From Pseudomonas arcuscaelestis (GTDB taxonomy: Bacteria > Pseudomonadota > Gammaproteobacteria > Pseudomonadales > Pseudomonadaceae): DNA of 64,000 nucleotides. The stretch's first letter is position 1, and each line of letters begins with the position of its first letter. The notes beneath the pieces were generated by a model. The model was not told where the DNA came from, searched no databases, and saw only the letters and a program-made list of their open reading frames with translations. The stretch lies in contig NZ_JACOPV010000002.1 in the NCBI RefSeq assembly GCF_016881005.1, forward strand, positions 310,001 to 374,000, in the 5' to 3' direction. Shown here piece by piece: positions 52,601 to 62,388 of this stretch. The translations under genes were made by a program, and so were the position numbers.

Positions 52601-53614
52601 TCAGGCGATTTTTTCCGCAAGCGGTGCGGCCAAACGCAAGGCAGACCCCAGCTCCACCTTGCTCTTGACCCCCAACTGCACATAGCAATTGCGCAGGTAG
52701 GTGCGCACAGTCGCCGGGCTCAGTGAGAGGATCCGGGCGATTTCCTTGTAGGAGTGGCCAGCGGCGAAAAGCATTGCCGCGGTACGTTCACGGGGCGCTA
52801 ACACCACGCCGGGCGCTGGGGCTTCGAGTGACAGAATCACATGATCTGCATTGGGGCTCAGGGTCAGTGTGCAACGCCCTAGACGCATTACACAGGGTAC
52901 TTGGTGCAACTGCGCAATGACGGGCGCCGGCAATACCGATCCGTCCCAGCCTGGCACCTCGCGCTGAACCGCTGCACACAGACGTGCACCGATATACAGC
53001 AGGCTGCCGTCCAGGCGCGCCACGCCGAAATCACTGGCACCGTTGCCGGTGTCGACACGAATCATGTCCTGCACCTGGAAACGCCACTGTTGCAGCAAAT
53101 GCGCGCAGAACGCCGCAAACAAGCCGTCCTCGGTGGCATCAAATGCCTCCTCTTCTGCGCCTCGATACAAGCAGACAAAGAAGTTCAGCCCGCTCTCGGG
53201 CAGCTCGAAGGTGATGTTCATCAAATGGTAGAGATCGTAACGACGGGCAAAGTCGTTGACCGCCTCGACAGGATCGGTGAACTCACTGTCGCGCACCACC
53301 CGACCGAGGCTGGACAAGGTGTCGATGGCAAAGCTGTCCAGGCCGGCCACATCATGCCACTCACCGGCAAACGAGGCCGGCAGATCGATGCGCCCATGCA
53401 TCCAACTCTGGATCGGGGCACTGGTGTCTGCGGACATCTCTCCCCACCATGCCGAGGCAAACGGTACCAGTTGGCGAAAGGCCTGCAGGCCGTCGGCAAT
53501 GAAATGCGAACCGCCCTCCTCGCGGGCAAGACGGGCCAATTGCAGAACACACCGGTTGAACGCTTCCAGGGTTGCCATCGACATCGGGGAAGCACTTGCT
53601 TGGACCGCCACCAT
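52601..53614 (-). CDS. LuxR-family transcriptional regulator
   Basis: The 337-residue protein has a large N-terminal region of unknown fold (about residues 1-265, with WWGEMSADTSAPIQSWMHG and LLYIGARLCAAVQREVPGWDGSVLP). A C-terminal LuxR helix-turn-helix follows (about 270-330, LAPRERTAAMLFAAGHSYKEIARILSLSPATVRTYLRNCYVQLGVKSKVEL). There is no acyl-homoserine-lactone domain or receiver domain. The N-terminal part, with GAF-like wording, may sense a small ligand. The start at 53614 has GAGG upstream; earlier ATGs at 53617 and 53641 are alternatives. It sits between the M14 peptidase and the amidohydrolase, all on the minus strand, so it probably controls one or both. Confidence 0.88.
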   Translation of the reverse strand: MVAVQASASPMSMATLEAFNRCVLQLARLAREEGGSHFIADGLQAFRQLVPFASAWWGEMSADTSAPIQSWMHGRIDLPASFAGEWHDVAGLDSFAIDTLSSLGRVVRDSEFTDPVEAVNDFARRYDLYHLMNITFELPESGLNFFVCLYRGAEEEAFDATEDGLFAAFCAHLLQQWRFQVQDMIRVDTGNGASDFGVARLDGSLLYIGARLCAAVQREVPGWDGSVLPAPVIAQLHQVPCVMRLGRCTLTLSPNADHVILSLEAPAPGVVLAPRERTAAMLFAAGHSYKEIARILSLSPATVRTYLRNCYVQLGVKSKVELGSALRLAAPLAEKIA

Positions 53615-53680
53615 CATTTCCTCTCTAATTATTATGGCCATCGCCGGGCAGGCCCTCTCCTGTCTGCCCGGCGATGCACT

Positions 53681-55585
53681 TCAGAACACCGCACCCACGG
53701 GATAGACGAAGGCATTTACGTCATAAAACGGCGTGCGCTGATAAAACCATTGCAACCGTGCACTGGGGCTGGCAGCGAAGGTTTTGTCGCTTTTAAGCTT
53801 CTTGTCGAATTCGGCCTTGAGCTCGGGGCTCTGCGCCAGCATCTTGCGCGCCATGGGCTCCATCACGTACTCCTCGGGCTCTTCGGCAACGACCAGCGTC
53901 GAGTTGAAGAAGCCCCAGGCCCAAAACGAATCGGGGCTTTGCGGGTACAGCAAGTTTACCGCCAGTACGCCCAGTGGCTGATCAAGATCGATCACCACCG
54001 AGCCCGGCGCGAATGTCTGCAACCGCTCGAAGGGCTTGGCCACACCGCTGACCGGCAGGCGCCCTTCATAACCCGGAATCTGGTTGACCTGGGCGCGATC
54101 GGGCTCAAAGCCGCCGGCTATCTTGACCTCATCCATGCGATACAGGGTGACCGGTATTGCCGTGGGTTTGTCCAGTGTGGTCATTTGAATGCCATGGGCC
54201 TTGAGCCGAACGATTACCTCGCGCCACTGCACCGGCACCACGTACTGGCGAGGCCGCTTGGTCACCAGGTCCGGCTCGGTGTTGCCGGTTACCGGCACCG
54301 TCAGTTGCTTGGGCTTGTTGCTCCAGACGATGGTCTTGGCGCCCGTGATCGGTGACTGCTCGTAGCGATAGTCGCCAACCGTGAATGGGGTAGTCTCGGC
54401 CTTGCCCGGCTTCCAGGTCAGAATGACGTCCTGCTGTGCCTCGAGTCGCTCGCGGTCCTGGCGGATGGCTTCCTTGAGCGACGCCGATTGCTCGCCAATG
54501 ACCTCAAGCATGCTCTTGAGCATCACATAGTTGCCCAGTACTTGAGTCTGATAGGGATGCAGGGCGTGCTGTTCAATCAGGATCGATGGGACGTTGCGAA
54601 TATCACCGTACTGGTTGGAGAACCGCGCGTAGTCGGTTCGGTACGGGTAATAGCCCTGAGTCGGGTCCTGATTGTCGTTGAGGCTGATGCACTCATGTAC
54701 CACATGCCCGTCTGCTTGCAGGGCCTTGTACACCGGCGCGCGCATGACGTTGTCCATCCACGCGCTACTGGCCGGCGACCAGCCGTTGCCGTTGTGACAG
54801 TAAGAGCTGTCATAAGGGTACATGGCGCCATCGGTGGAGTGGGTGTCGGCGAAAAAGCTCAAGTCGTAGGTGTTGAACACCCAGGCGACGTTGCGAATCT
54901 CGGCACTGTCGAGCTTGGTGAAGTCGCGATTGAGGTTGTAATTCAGGCCATTGACCCGCCAGCCGGTTTCCTGCGGGCCGTTCTGGTTGATCCGCCCATA
55001 AGCGCTGCGACGCAAGTCACCGTCGATATTGATGGTGGGAATGAACAGAATATTGACCTTTTCCAGCACGCCTGCCAGCGGCTTGTCACCGGTCGTCATG
55101 TCGCGCAGCAGCATGAACATGGCGTCCTTGCCGTTGGCCTCGCCGGGGTGAATCTCAGCTTCCACGAAAACCGTCGGCTTGCCCGACTCGTTCAGCCCGG
55201 CTGGCGATTTGTCGACCTCCAGTGAAGCGATCGCCATGACCATCGGGTGGCCTTCAGCGCTTTTTTCCGGCAAATCGTGCAGCACGATACTGCCGCCGGA
55301 GGCCGCCACCAGTTTGTTCAGGTAAGCGCGTGTCTCGGTGTAATCGCTGGTCTGATTGAAACCACTGGCTTCGGCCGTGGTGACCAGCGGGTTGTCCGCC
55401 TTGGCGACGTAGCGGGTACTGGCCAGGGTCTGCTCGAACATCGGCGGCAAAATGCGTTGCTTGGCGGCGTCTGGATAGACACTATCGTCTATGTAGGCAG
55501 GCGCGCCAGGCAAAGCCGCCAGCGCAGGCAGGCAGGTGCTCAACAGCATTGCGACACTGAACGGCTGCAAAAGCGAGTGTTTCAT
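53681..55585 (-). CDS. Exported M14-family zinc carboxypeptidase
   Basis: The 634-residue protein has a signal peptide (LLSTCLPALA) and an M14 metallopeptidase domain (about residues 60-350). Zinc ligands are H and E in EAEIHPGEANGKDA and the later His in FADTHSTDGAMYPYDSSYCHNG; an Arg-rich substrate phrase YGRINQNGPQETGWRVNGLNYNLNRDF lies between. A beta-rich C-terminal region of nearly 300 residues follows, with a VPVQWREVIVRLKAHGIQ segment, so it is much longer than a simple carboxypeptidase. It should cut C-terminal residues from peptides in the periplasm or outside. The start follows AGGGAATCATC. The LuxR regulator starts 66 bp downstream. Confidence 0.9.
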   Translation of the reverse strand: MKHSLLQPFSVAMLLSTCLPALAALPGAPAYIDDSVYPDAAKQRILPPMFEQTLASTRYVAKADNPLVTTAEASGFNQTSDYTETRAYLNKLVAASGGSIVLHDLPEKSAEGHPMVMAIASLEVDKSPAGLNESGKPTVFVEAEIHPGEANGKDAMFMLLRDMTTGDKPLAGVLEKVNILFIPTINIDGDLRRSAYGRINQNGPQETGWRVNGLNYNLNRDFTKLDSAEIRNVAWVFNTYDLSFFADTHSTDGAMYPYDSSYCHNGNGWSPASSAWMDNVMRAPVYKALQADGHVVHECISLNDNQDPTQGYYPYRTDYARFSNQYGDIRNVPSILIEQHALHPYQTQVLGNYVMLKSMLEVIGEQSASLKEAIRQDRERLEAQQDVILTWKPGKAETTPFTVGDYRYEQSPITGAKTIVWSNKPKQLTVPVTGNTEPDLVTKRPRQYVVPVQWREVIVRLKAHGIQMTTLDKPTAIPVTLYRMDEVKIAGGFEPDRAQVNQIPGYEGRLPVSGVAKPFERLQTFAPGSVVIDLDQPLGVLAVNLLYPQSPDSFWAWGFFNSTLVVAEEPEEYVMEPMARKMLAQSPELKAEFDKKLKSDKTFAASPSARLQWFYQRTPFYDVNAFVYPVGAVF

Positions 55586-55657
55586 GATGATTCCCTATCA
55601 TGAGTGGCAGACGCCACCTTAAACCACAATGTGGTGCCAGACGAGGGCCTTGCAACG

Positions 55658-55984
55658 ATGCTCGACAATCTACTCAACCCCCTCCCCCCTGTCACCGAGC
55701 AGGAACACTTCGATGAACTGCTGGCCCGCCCAGGCTTGCGCATCGAACGCATCGTCTCCAATGGCCAGGCAAGCCCCGCGGGCTTCTGGTACGACCAGCC
55801 GCAGAGTGAATGGGTGTTGCTCCTGGCTGGTTCAGCGGGCTTGCGGCTGGAGCACGAATCTAGTGCCCGGGCACTGAAACCAGGCGACTTTGTCGAGATT
55901 CCTGCTCATAGCCGACACCGTGTGGAGTGGACCGACAGCACGCGTGCCACCGTGTGGCTGGCGGTGCATTTTGGCGATGTTTGA
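55658..55984 (+). CDS. Small cupin-domain protein
   Basis: The 108-residue protein is a single cupin beta barrel, with the conserved WVLLLAGSAGLRLE and LKPGDFVEIPAHSRHRVEW strands. The Glu and His residues (IPAHSRHRVEW) can bind one metal ion. Such small cupins include epimerases, dioxygenases and regulators of unknown ligand. The ATG at 55658 has GAGGG upstream; an in-frame GTG at 55604 would add 18 residues. It is divergent from the M14 peptidase gene and convergent with the AraC gene. Function cannot be named. Confidence 0.8.
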   Translation: MLDNLLNPLPPVTEQEHFDELLARPGLRIERIVSNGQASPAGFWYDQPQSEWVLLLAGSAGLRLEHESSARALKPGDFVEIPAHSRHRVEWTDSTRATVWLAVHFGDV

Positions 55985-56016
55985 GCGCTGTTATCGAGCT
56001 TGCCCCACGTGGTGAC

Positions 56017-56946
56017 TCACCCGTATGGCTGCTCTTCCCCAGGGCTACGCTGAAAGTGACGTTTGTATTCGCGACTGAACTGCGAGGTGCTCTGATAGCC
56101 GACCCGATGCGCCACCTGCGCCACCCCCTGGCCTTCGCCGATCAGCATTTGTTGAGCCTTGAGCAACCGCAGGCGCTTGAGGTACTGCATTGGCGAAAGC
56201 AGCGTGCTGCGTTTGAAGTGTTCGTGAAAGGTCGAGGCGCTCATGTTGGCGCAGCTTGCCAACGCCTCGACACTCAAGGGTTCGGCATAGTGGTCGCGCA
56301 AATGGCTGAGGGCCGATGCAATACGCGAAAAATGCCCTTGTTGCTCAACCAGCGCGCGCAAGACGCCAGCTTGCGGTCCGCGCAACGCCACATACAACAC
56401 CTCGCGCACACGGGCGGCACCCATCACCTGACTGTCCATTGGGTCCTGCAGGCAACGTAACAGGCGTTCGACACTGTCGCGCATGGCATCGTCGAGTGCA
56501 GCCGAGGCCATCGATTCAGGTGTTTGCGCCTTGATGGGATCGTTGGCTGGCAACCCCATATTCTGTACCAACTCCCCCACTACCACGCGATCGATGGCCA
56601 CCGACACCCCCAGCAATGGCTCGTCCGCGGTGGCAAAAGTCTCGCACATGAAAGGCACCGACAACGCCTGAACCAAGTAATGCCCGGCACCGTACTCCAG
56701 GGTTCGTGCACCAAGACGCGCCAGTTTGCTGCCCTGGGCGAGAATCATCAGGCTCGGCTCATAGATCTGCGGGCTGCTCGCCACATAGTTATACGCCGAC
56801 AGTACCTGCACCTGAGCCAGATGCGTATCGACAAACCCGGGCCGCACCGTCAGGGCGCGTATCAGGGAACACAGCGTGGCATTGGCATCAACGTGACGTG
56901 TCAGTTGCATGGGGGACCAGGACGGAGGAATAGACACTGCCATCAT
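56017..56946 (-). CDS. AraC-family transcriptional regulator
   Basis: The 309-residue protein has an AraC-type N-terminal arm/ligand domain (about 1-200, SLMILAQGSKLARLGARTLEYGAGHYLVQALSVPF). A C-terminal double helix-turn-helix follows (about 210-300, LSVEALASCANMSASTFHEHFKRSTLLSPMQYLKRLRLLKAQQML and VAHRVGYQSTSQFSREYKRHF). It belongs to the group commonly placed next to YahK/AdhA-type alcohol dehydrogenases, as here: the dehydrogenase is divergent 143 bp away. The start codon is uncertain (56946 or 56910). It probably activates or represses that gene in response to an aldehyde. Confidence 0.9.
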   Translation of the reverse strand: MMAVSIPPSWSPMQLTRHVDANATLCSLIRALTVRPGFVDTHLAQVQVLSAYNYVASSPQIYEPSLMILAQGSKLARLGARTLEYGAGHYLVQALSVPFMCETFATADEPLLGVSVAIDRVVVGELVQNMGLPANDPIKAQTPESMASAALDDAMRDSVERLLRCLQDPMDSQVMGAARVREVLYVALRGPQAGVLRALVEQQGHFSRIASALSHLRDHYAEPLSVEALASCANMSASTFHEHFKRSTLLSPMQYLKRLRLLKAQQMLIGEGQGVAQVAHRVGYQSTSQFSREYKRHFQRSPGEEQPYG

Positions 56947-57089
56947 CGCAGCTTGGCAGCCTGGTGTGTGCTGATCAGGTGCAGATCCGGAGTTTTAGGC
57001 ATGACAGGCGGAGGAATGACAATGGGCAGCCTGCCGGCCACTGCGGACAATGGCGGCCATTACTGTTCATCGATTTACAGAGGTCAGCC

Positions 57090-58142
57090 ATGTACACAGC
57101 CATCGGATACGCCGCCCAGTCTGCCACCGCGCCACTTGCGCCCATGACCTTCGAGCGACGCGCCCTGCGCCCTGACGATGTGGCCATCGAGATTCTCTAC
57201 TGCGGCGTTTGCCACTCGGACATCCATCAGGCCCGTAACGAATGGGGCATTGCCGTCTACCCATTGATGCCTGGTCACGAGATCGTCGGCCGTGTGACTG
57301 CGGTGGGTGCCAATGTCAGCCGCTACAACGTGGGCGATAATGTCGGTGTCGGGTGCATGGTCGATTCCTGCCAGCACTGCGAAGCCTGCCGTAGCGACCT
57401 GGAGCAGTACTGCCAGGAAGGCCCGACCATGACCTACGCCACTGCAGACAGAATCGACGGCAGCAACACCATGGGCGGTTACTCCAACAGCATTGTCGTC
57501 AGCGAACGGTTCGTTCTGCGCATTCCGGCCAGCCTCGACCTACCAGGCGCGGCGCCGATCCTGTGCGCGGGAATCACCACCTACTCGCCGCTCAAGCACT
57601 ATGGGGTCAAGGCCGGTGACCGTGTCGGCATTCTTGGCATGGGTGGCCTGGGCCACATGGGCATCAAATTCGCCAAAGCCATGGGCGCAGAAGTGACCCT
57701 ATTCACCCGCTCCCCGAGCAAGGCCGAAGAAGCCCGCAAACAGGGCGCCGACCATGTCATCGTGTCCACCGACCCTGCGCAAATGCAGGCTGCCAGCGAA
57801 CATTTCGACTTCCTTCTCGACACGATCCCGGTTCAGCATGACCTGAACCCTTACCTGCAGACCCTGAAGTTCGACGGTGTACACATTCTCGTCGGCCTGA
57901 TCGAACCCGTGGACCCTGCCCTGCATGCTGCCAACCTGGTGTTGAAACGGCGGGTATTGGGTGGCTCGTTGATCGGCGGCATCGCAGAAACCCAGGAAGT
58001 GCTGGAATACTGTGCCGAGCACGGTATTCGCTGCGATATCGAAATGCTGGATATCCGTCATATCAACGAGGCTTACAGCCGAATGATTGCCGGCGATGTG
58101 AAATACCGTTTTGTAATTGACATGGCAACGCTCAAAGGCTGA
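57090..58142 (+). CDS. NAD(P)-dependent zinc alcohol dehydrogenase, YahK/CAD type
   Basis: The 350-residue medium-chain dehydrogenase belongs to the cinnamyl-alcohol-dehydrogenase-like aldehyde reductases (E. coli YahK). Catalytic zinc ligands are the Cys in YCGVCHSDIHQ, His-Glu in MPGHEIVG and a later Cys in APILCAGITTYSPL. The structural zinc is held by C-x2-C-x2-C-x7-C in SCQHCEACRSDLEQYC. The Rossmann loop is ILGMGGLGHMGIKFA, with RSPSK after the second strand, pointing to NADPH. The start follows AGAGGT. It is divergent from the AraC gene and probably detoxifies aldehydes. Confidence 0.93.
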   Translation: MYTAIGYAAQSATAPLAPMTFERRALRPDDVAIEILYCGVCHSDIHQARNEWGIAVYPLMPGHEIVGRVTAVGANVSRYNVGDNVGVGCMVDSCQHCEACRSDLEQYCQEGPTMTYATADRIDGSNTMGGYSNSIVVSERFVLRIPASLDLPGAAPILCAGITTYSPLKHYGVKAGDRVGILGMGGLGHMGIKFAKAMGAEVTLFTRSPSKAEEARKQGADHVIVSTDPAQMQAASEHFDFLLDTIPVQHDLNPYLQTLKFDGVHILVGLIEPVDPALHAANLVLKRRVLGGSLIGGIAETQEVLEYCAEHGIRCDIEMLDIRHINEAYSRMIAGDVKYRFVIDMATLKG

Positions 58143-58212
58143 GCCCACAGGTAGAACCTTTCCGCGCCTGGGTAGCCCTGGGCGCGATGCGCCTATCCGT
58201 TCAAGGGAGGCA

Positions 58213-58476
58213 ATGATGACAGCGCCGCCCTGGAAAATGGATCTACGTGCACACCGCCGCGCCCAGGACCTGAAGCACCGGACCGTGTTATCCAGGTCCG
58301 TGGTTCAAGCCATCGACCGGGACGCTCGCGCAGCGCCAAGCATCCCTCGCTCAACGATAAAGTCGATAACCTGCTGCAAGCCCTGCCCGGTTTTGAGATT
58401 GGTGAACGCCCACGGCCGCTCGGGCCGCATCCGTTGCGTATCCTTCTCCATCACCTCCAGCGAAGCACCTACATAA
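58213..58476 (+). pseudogene. Short frame with a strong ribosome site, running antisense into ureG
   Basis: An ATG-ATG pair at 58213 lies behind AGGGAGG, among the best ribosome sites in the window. The first 35 codons (MMTAPPWKMDLRAHRRAQDL) look protein-like. From about 58305 the frame runs antisense into the 3' end of ureG and becomes unnatural ([14 protein letters not shown]), ending at 58476. I read it as the start of a gene whose body was lost when the urease cluster came to lie next to it, or as a chance frame. No family is recognised. Confidence 0.3.
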
Positions 58477-58946
58477 GGCGCCAGGTCGATTTTGTTGATC
58501 ACCAGAAAATCCGACTTGGTAATCCCCGGCCCCCCCTTGCGCGGGATCTTTTCACCTTCAGCAACGTCAATCACATAGACCGTCAGATCGGCAAGCTCCG
58601 GACTGAAGGTTGCACTGAGATTGTCGCCACCACTCTCGACAAAAATCACTTCAAGATTACCGAATCTACGTGCCAGTTCCTCCACCGCGGCCAAATTCAT
58701 CGAAGCATCTTCGCGAATGGCGGTGTGCGGGCAACCACCGGTTTCCACCCCGACAATACGCTCCGGCGCCAACGCGCCAGCTTCGGTGAGAATTCGCTGG
58801 TCTTCCTTGGTATAGATATCGTTGGTCACCACAGCAATCTCATAGTGATCGCGCATGGCCTTGCACAAGGCCTCAAGCAGCGCGGTCTTGCCTGAACCGA
58901 CCGGACCGCCGACACCAACGCGCAGGGGTTGCTGATAGCTTTGCAT
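58305..58946 (-). CDS. ureG: Urease accessory GTPase UreG
   Basis: The 213-residue SIMIBI GTPase delivers nickel to urease using GTP. The P-loop GGPVGSGKT (residues 13-21), [17 protein letters not shown] with the metal-binding CPH motif, [17 protein letters not shown] and the guanine-specificity NKID are all present. The start at 58946 follows GAGGA. It is the last gene of the minus-strand urease cluster, 10 bp after ureF, and is complete in length. Confidence 0.97.
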   Translation of the reverse strand: MQSYQQPLRVGVGGPVGSGKTALLEALCKAMRDHYEIAVVTNDIYTKEDQRILTEAGALAPERIVGVETGGCPHTAIREDASMNLAAVEELARRFGNLEVIFVESGGDNLSATFSPELADLTVYVIDVAEGEKIPRKGGPGITKSDFLVINKIDLAPYVGASLEVMEKDTQRMRPERPWAFTNLKTGQGLQQVIDFIVERGMLGAARASRSMA

Positions 58947-58956
58947 GGGGTTGTCC

Positions 58957-59631
58957 TCAAGAACGAAATAATCGGGTGTATTGGGTTTCATGTCGGGCCG
59001 AAGCAATTGCCAGCAATGGCAATCCCCCACCCAACTGATCGTCGGGCACCTGCAGGGCATGCTCGAGCACGCCAGGCAGTTCTTCACACAGGTCACGCAG
59101 CAGACTTTGTGCTGCCTGTTGGCCAAAGGGCACCAGCTTGACGCCCGCCATCACTGCACCTTCGAGCCAGGCAAAGCCATGACCCAAGGCCAGATCGGGC
59201 AAAGGAATGTCCCAGTGCGCGCCAAGCCAGGCCATCCCACCCAACTGGCTCAACGCCACGCTTGGTCGCCATTGCTCCGCCTGGCACAGCTGCCAGCCGT
59301 CGAGCAGGCGGGCAAAGGCCATCCCCCGCTGGCGCTCTTCCAGGCGTAACTCGGCCGTTTCACGATTGGCCAGCAAGAACTGACTCCAGTGCAGGAATGC
59401 CCCGGCGTCGTCGTCGCAACAGGCGTGATACAGGCGCGAAAGTAGCGGCCAGTCGAGATAGCCCAGGGTGTCGTGCAACTGCTGGCGTTGCCAGCTGCGA
59501 AAACCTTCGGCGCCTTGCACCCAGCCGGCCTCCACCGCCCACTCCAGCCCTTGGGAATAGGTAAATCCGCCTACTGGCAGGCTTGGACTGGCCAACTGCA
59601 GCAGTCGCAGCAGCTTCAGCTCGGTACTCAT
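58957..59631 (-). CDS. ureF: Urease accessory protein UreF
   Basis: The 224-residue helical protein bridges UreD and UreG in the nickel-insertion complex. Opening [29 protein letters not shown] and the later [16 protein letters not shown] plus C-terminal [11 protein letters not shown] are typical. The ATG overlaps the stop of hupE by one base (TGATG), and ureG follows after 10 bp. Confidence 0.95.
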   Translation of the reverse strand: MSTELKLLRLLQLASPSLPVGGFTYSQGLEWAVEAGWVQGAEGFRSWQRQQLHDTLGYLDWPLLSRLYHACCDDDAGAFLHWSQFLLANRETAELRLEERQRGMAFARLLDGWQLCQAEQWRPSVALSQLGGMAWLGAHWDIPLPDLALGHGFAWLEGAVMAGVKLVPFGQQAAQSLLRDLCEELPGVLEHALQVPDDQLGGGLPLLAIASARHETQYTRLFRS

Positions 59632-60176
59632 CAGCCAGCCAGCACCACTGCAGCGCCCGCCAGCAAGCCTCCACCGAAGGCTTTCTGCAAGGCGCTATGG
59701 CGGCGCAGCAGGCACCCGCCGGCAAAGCCTGCGAGCAACAGCACGCCGCTGACCGCGACAAAGCCTGCACTGAACAACCAGAATGCCCCTGGGCTGGCTT
59801 CAACGCCGTGGGCCCAACCATGGAACAAGGCGAACGCCGGCATTGCCAGGGCCAGAACCATTTGCCGGCCAGGCAGCAACATGGCGGCAGCAGCCACCAG
59901 CAACGAACCGATGATCATCGTTTCCATGCCAATAACACCGCCGAACAACTGCCCCAACAAGGCACCACCAAACATGGCACAGAGCGTCAGCAGCGGCAGT
60001 GCCAAGTTACGGCCGGTCAATGCCGCGAGCACGCCGGTACCGAGCAGCATGAGTAAGTGATCAATGCCGGTCAGCGGGTGCAGCAGGCCATCCTGCAGGG
60101 GGTTGGCGTCATGACCTGGGTGAGCGAAGGCCGGTACGGCCACCAGCAGCAACGCGAGAGCAACAGTCTTGTTCAT
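59631..60176 (-). CDS. ureJ: HupE/UreJ-family nickel permease
   Basis: The 181-residue protein begins with a signal/first helix (ALALLLVAVPAFA) directly followed by HPGHD, the family's metal-binding N-terminus. About six membrane helices follow, with HPLTGIDHLLMLLGTGVLAA and FALFHGWAHGVEA holding further His residues. HupE/UreJ proteins bring nickel into the cell for hydrogenase or urease. Here it sits between ureE and ureF, so nickel for urease is the clear role. It overlaps ureF by one base. Confidence 0.92.
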   Translation of the reverse strand: MNKTVALALLLVAVPAFAHPGHDANPLQDGLLHPLTGIDHLLMLLGTGVLAALTGRNLALPLLTLCAMFGGALLGQLFGGVIGMETMIIGSLLVAAAAMLLPGRQMVLALAMPAFALFHGWAHGVEASPGAFWLFSAGFVAVSGVLLLAGFAGGCLLRRHSALQKAFGGGLLAGAAVVLAG

Positions 60177-60194
60177 GGGTATTCCTTATCGACT

Positions 60195-60674
60195 TCAGTG
60201 GTGAGCAACGCGAACAAAGGGGTGATCGTTATGGGAGTGGCTGTGCGGTGCGCTCTGATAGGCCCCGGCTTCAGGTTCGAACGGCGCCTGCTCCAGCGTC
60301 ACCTGCAAGCCCAGGCCGCGAACCATCTCGTCGAGGACGTGGTCGTGTTGATAGCGCAGCAGGCCACTATCGATCTGCAGCGGCACATGTCGGTTGCCCA
60401 GGTGATAGCTGGCACGTGCCAGCAACAAGGGATCGGCGCAACGCACCGTGGATACCGGCTCCGCTGCCGCGACCACACGTATCGCCTCGATGCCCTGCTC
60501 ATCGCTCAACAATTGGCCACCGCGCAGCAGTTGGCCGCGTTCAAGCATCAGTCCAGCCTCGCGCCCATCATCGAGGGTGACCCTTACCCGGCTCTTGATG
60601 CGGGTGTCCAGGGTGAGGGTCACCGTGGCGCTTACCTGGTTGGCTTCTTTGAGCCGTCGTGTCAGCAAAATCAT
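60195..60674 (-). CDS. ureE: Urease nickel chaperone UreE
   Basis: The 159-residue protein has the UreE N-terminal domain (LTLDTRIKSRVRVTLDDGREAGLMLERGQ) and the metal-binding C-terminal domain (ASYHLGNRHVPLQI, with the central His in YQHDHVL). A His-rich tail (SHSHNDHPFVRVAHH) stores or passes nickel. The start at 60674 gives the normal length; an in-frame extension to 60788 lies inside ureC and is rejected. It lies between ureC and hupE with short gaps. Confidence 0.95.
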   Translation of the reverse strand: MILLTRRLKEANQVSATVTLTLDTRIKSRVRVTLDDGREAGLMLERGQLLRGGQLLSDEQGIEAIRVVAAAEPVSTVRCADPLLLARASYHLGNRHVPLQIDSGLLRYQHDHVLDEMVRGLGLQVTLEQAPFEPEAGAYQSAPHSHSHNDHPFVRVAHH

Positions 60675-60684
60675 GCGTGCTCCT

Positions 60685-62388
60685 TCAAAACAGAAAATAA
60701 CGTTGCGCCATCGGCAATACCGTGGCCGGCTCACACACCAGCAATTCACCGTTGGCGCGCACCTCGTAGGTTTGTGAGTCCACCTCAATCAGCGGCAGCA
60801 GGCCGTTGTGCACCATGTCGCCCTTGCGCACAGTCCGGCAGCCATTGACGACGCCAATCAGGCTGCGTAAACCCAGTTGCTGATGGACACCACGCTCATG
60901 CGCCGAGCGCGATAGGAAGGTCATTCGGGTAGCGTTGCGTGCCGCGCCCAGGGCACCGAACATTGGCCGGTAGTGCACCGGTTGCGGCGTGGGAATCGAG
61001 CCGTTTATATCGCCCATCGGCGCCATGGCAATCATCCCGCCCTTGATCACCAACGCAGGTTTCACCCCGAAGAAGGCCGGTGCCCAGAGCACCAGGTCAG
61101 CCAGCTTGCCGGCCTCCACTGAGCCCACTTCATGGGCAATGCCATGGGTGAGTGCCGGATTGATCGTGTACTTGGCGATGTAGCGCTTCACTCGAGCGTT
61201 GTCGCTGTAGCTGCTGTCTGGAGCAAGGGGTCCGCGGCGACGCTTCATCTGGTCGGCGACCTGCCAGGTACGCAACACCACTTCCCCTACCCGGCCCATG
61301 GCCTGGGAGTCGGATGAGGTCATCGAAAACGCGCCGATGTCATGCAAGATGTCTTCGGCGGCAATGGTCTCGCGACGAATGCGCGACTCGGCGAACGCCA
61401 CGTCCTCGGCAATGCTCGGGTCCAGGTGATGGCAGACCATCAGCATGTCCAGGTGCTCGTCCACGGTATTGATCGTGTAGGGCAAGGTTGGATTAGTCGA
61501 GGACGGCAGCACATTGGCAAACGCCGCCGCGCGGATGATATCCGGCGCATGACCACCACCGGCCCCTTCGGTGTGAAAGGTGTGGATGGTGCGATCACCG
61601 ATTGCCGCCAGGGTGTCTTCGACACAGCCGGATTCGTTGAGGGTGTCGGTGTGAATGGCCACCTGCACATCCAGTTCTTCAGCCACGTTCAGGCAACAGT
61701 CGATGGCGGCCGGAGTCGAGCCCCAATCCTCATGCAGTTTCAAACCCACCGCCCCGGCGTGAATCTGCTCGCGCAACGCCTCAGGCTGCGAGGCATTGCC
61801 CTTGCCGAGCAGGCCGATATTGATCGGCAGCTCATCGGCTGCCTGAAGCATGCGCGCCAGGTACCAGGGCCCGGAGGTGCAGGTGGTGGCATTGGTGCCC
61901 GTGGCCGGCCCGGTGCCGCCGCCAATAAACGTGGTGATGCCCGAGGTGAGCGCCTCTTCCACCTGCTGCGGGCAGATAAAGTGGATGTGTGAGTCGATGC
62001 CGCCTGCGGTGACGATCTTGCCTTCGGCGGCAATCACTTCGGTGCCTGCACCAATCGGCAAGGTAACCCCGGGCTGCACATCCGGGTTGCCGGCCTTGCC
62101 GACGCCGAAGATGCGTCCGTTCTTCACACCGATGTCCGCTTTGACGATGCCCCAGTGGTCAATAATCAAGGCGTTGGTCAGCACCAGGTCCATGGCCTCG
62201 TTGGCGAGCATCTGGCCCTGGCCCATGCCGTCACGGATGACCTTGCCACCGCCAAACTTGACCTCTTCACCGTAGGTGGTGAAGTCCTTCTCCACCTCGA
62301 CCCACAATTCGGTGTCGGCCAGGCGTACCCGGTCACCGACGGTCGGGCCAAACATGTCGGCGTAGGCACGACGCGAGATTCGGCTCAT
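60685..62388 (-). CDS. ureC: Urease alpha (catalytic) subunit UreC
   Basis: The 567-residue subunit carries the nickel active site that hydrolyses urea to ammonia and carbamate. Visible are the nickel-binding HIHFICPQQ, the carbamylated lysine in [13 protein letters not shown] (about residue 217), [15 protein letters not shown] and the mobile-flap His in [22 protein letters not shown]. The length is normal and all active-site residues are present, so the enzyme should be active. The start overlaps the ureB stop by four bases (ATGA). Confidence 0.98.
   Translation of the reverse strand: MSRISRRAYADMFGPTVGDRVRLADTELWVEVEKDFTTYGEEVKFGGGKVIRDGMGQGQMLANEAMDLVLTNALIIDHWGIVKADIGVKNGRIFGVGKAGNPDVQPGVTLPIGAGTEVIAAEGKIVTAGGIDSHIHFICPQQVEEALTSGITTFIGGGTGPATGTNATTCTSGPWYLARMLQAADELPINIGLLGKGNASQPEALREQIHAGAVGLKLHEDWGSTPAAIDCCLNVAEELDVQVAIHTDTLNESGCVEDTLAAIGDRTIHTFHTEGAGGGHAPDIIRAAAFANVLPSSTNPTLPYTINTVDEHLDMLMVCHHLDPSIAEDVAFAESRIRRETIAAEDILHDIGAFSMTSSDSQAMGRVGEVVLRTWQVADQMKRRRGPLAPDSSYSDNARVKRYIAKYTINPALTHGIAHEVGSVEAGKLADLVLWAPAFFGVKPALVIKGGMIAMAPMGDINGSIPTPQPVHYRPMFGALGAARNATRMTFLSRSAHERGVHQQLGLRSLIGVVNGCRTVRKGDMVHNGLLPLIEVDSQTYEVRANGELLVCEPATVLPMAQRYFLF

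Noticed and set aside
52901..54355. 484-codon plus-strand open frame opposite the LuxR and M14 genes
   Set aside because: Spans two well-supported genes and the gap between them on the other strand; no ribosome site.
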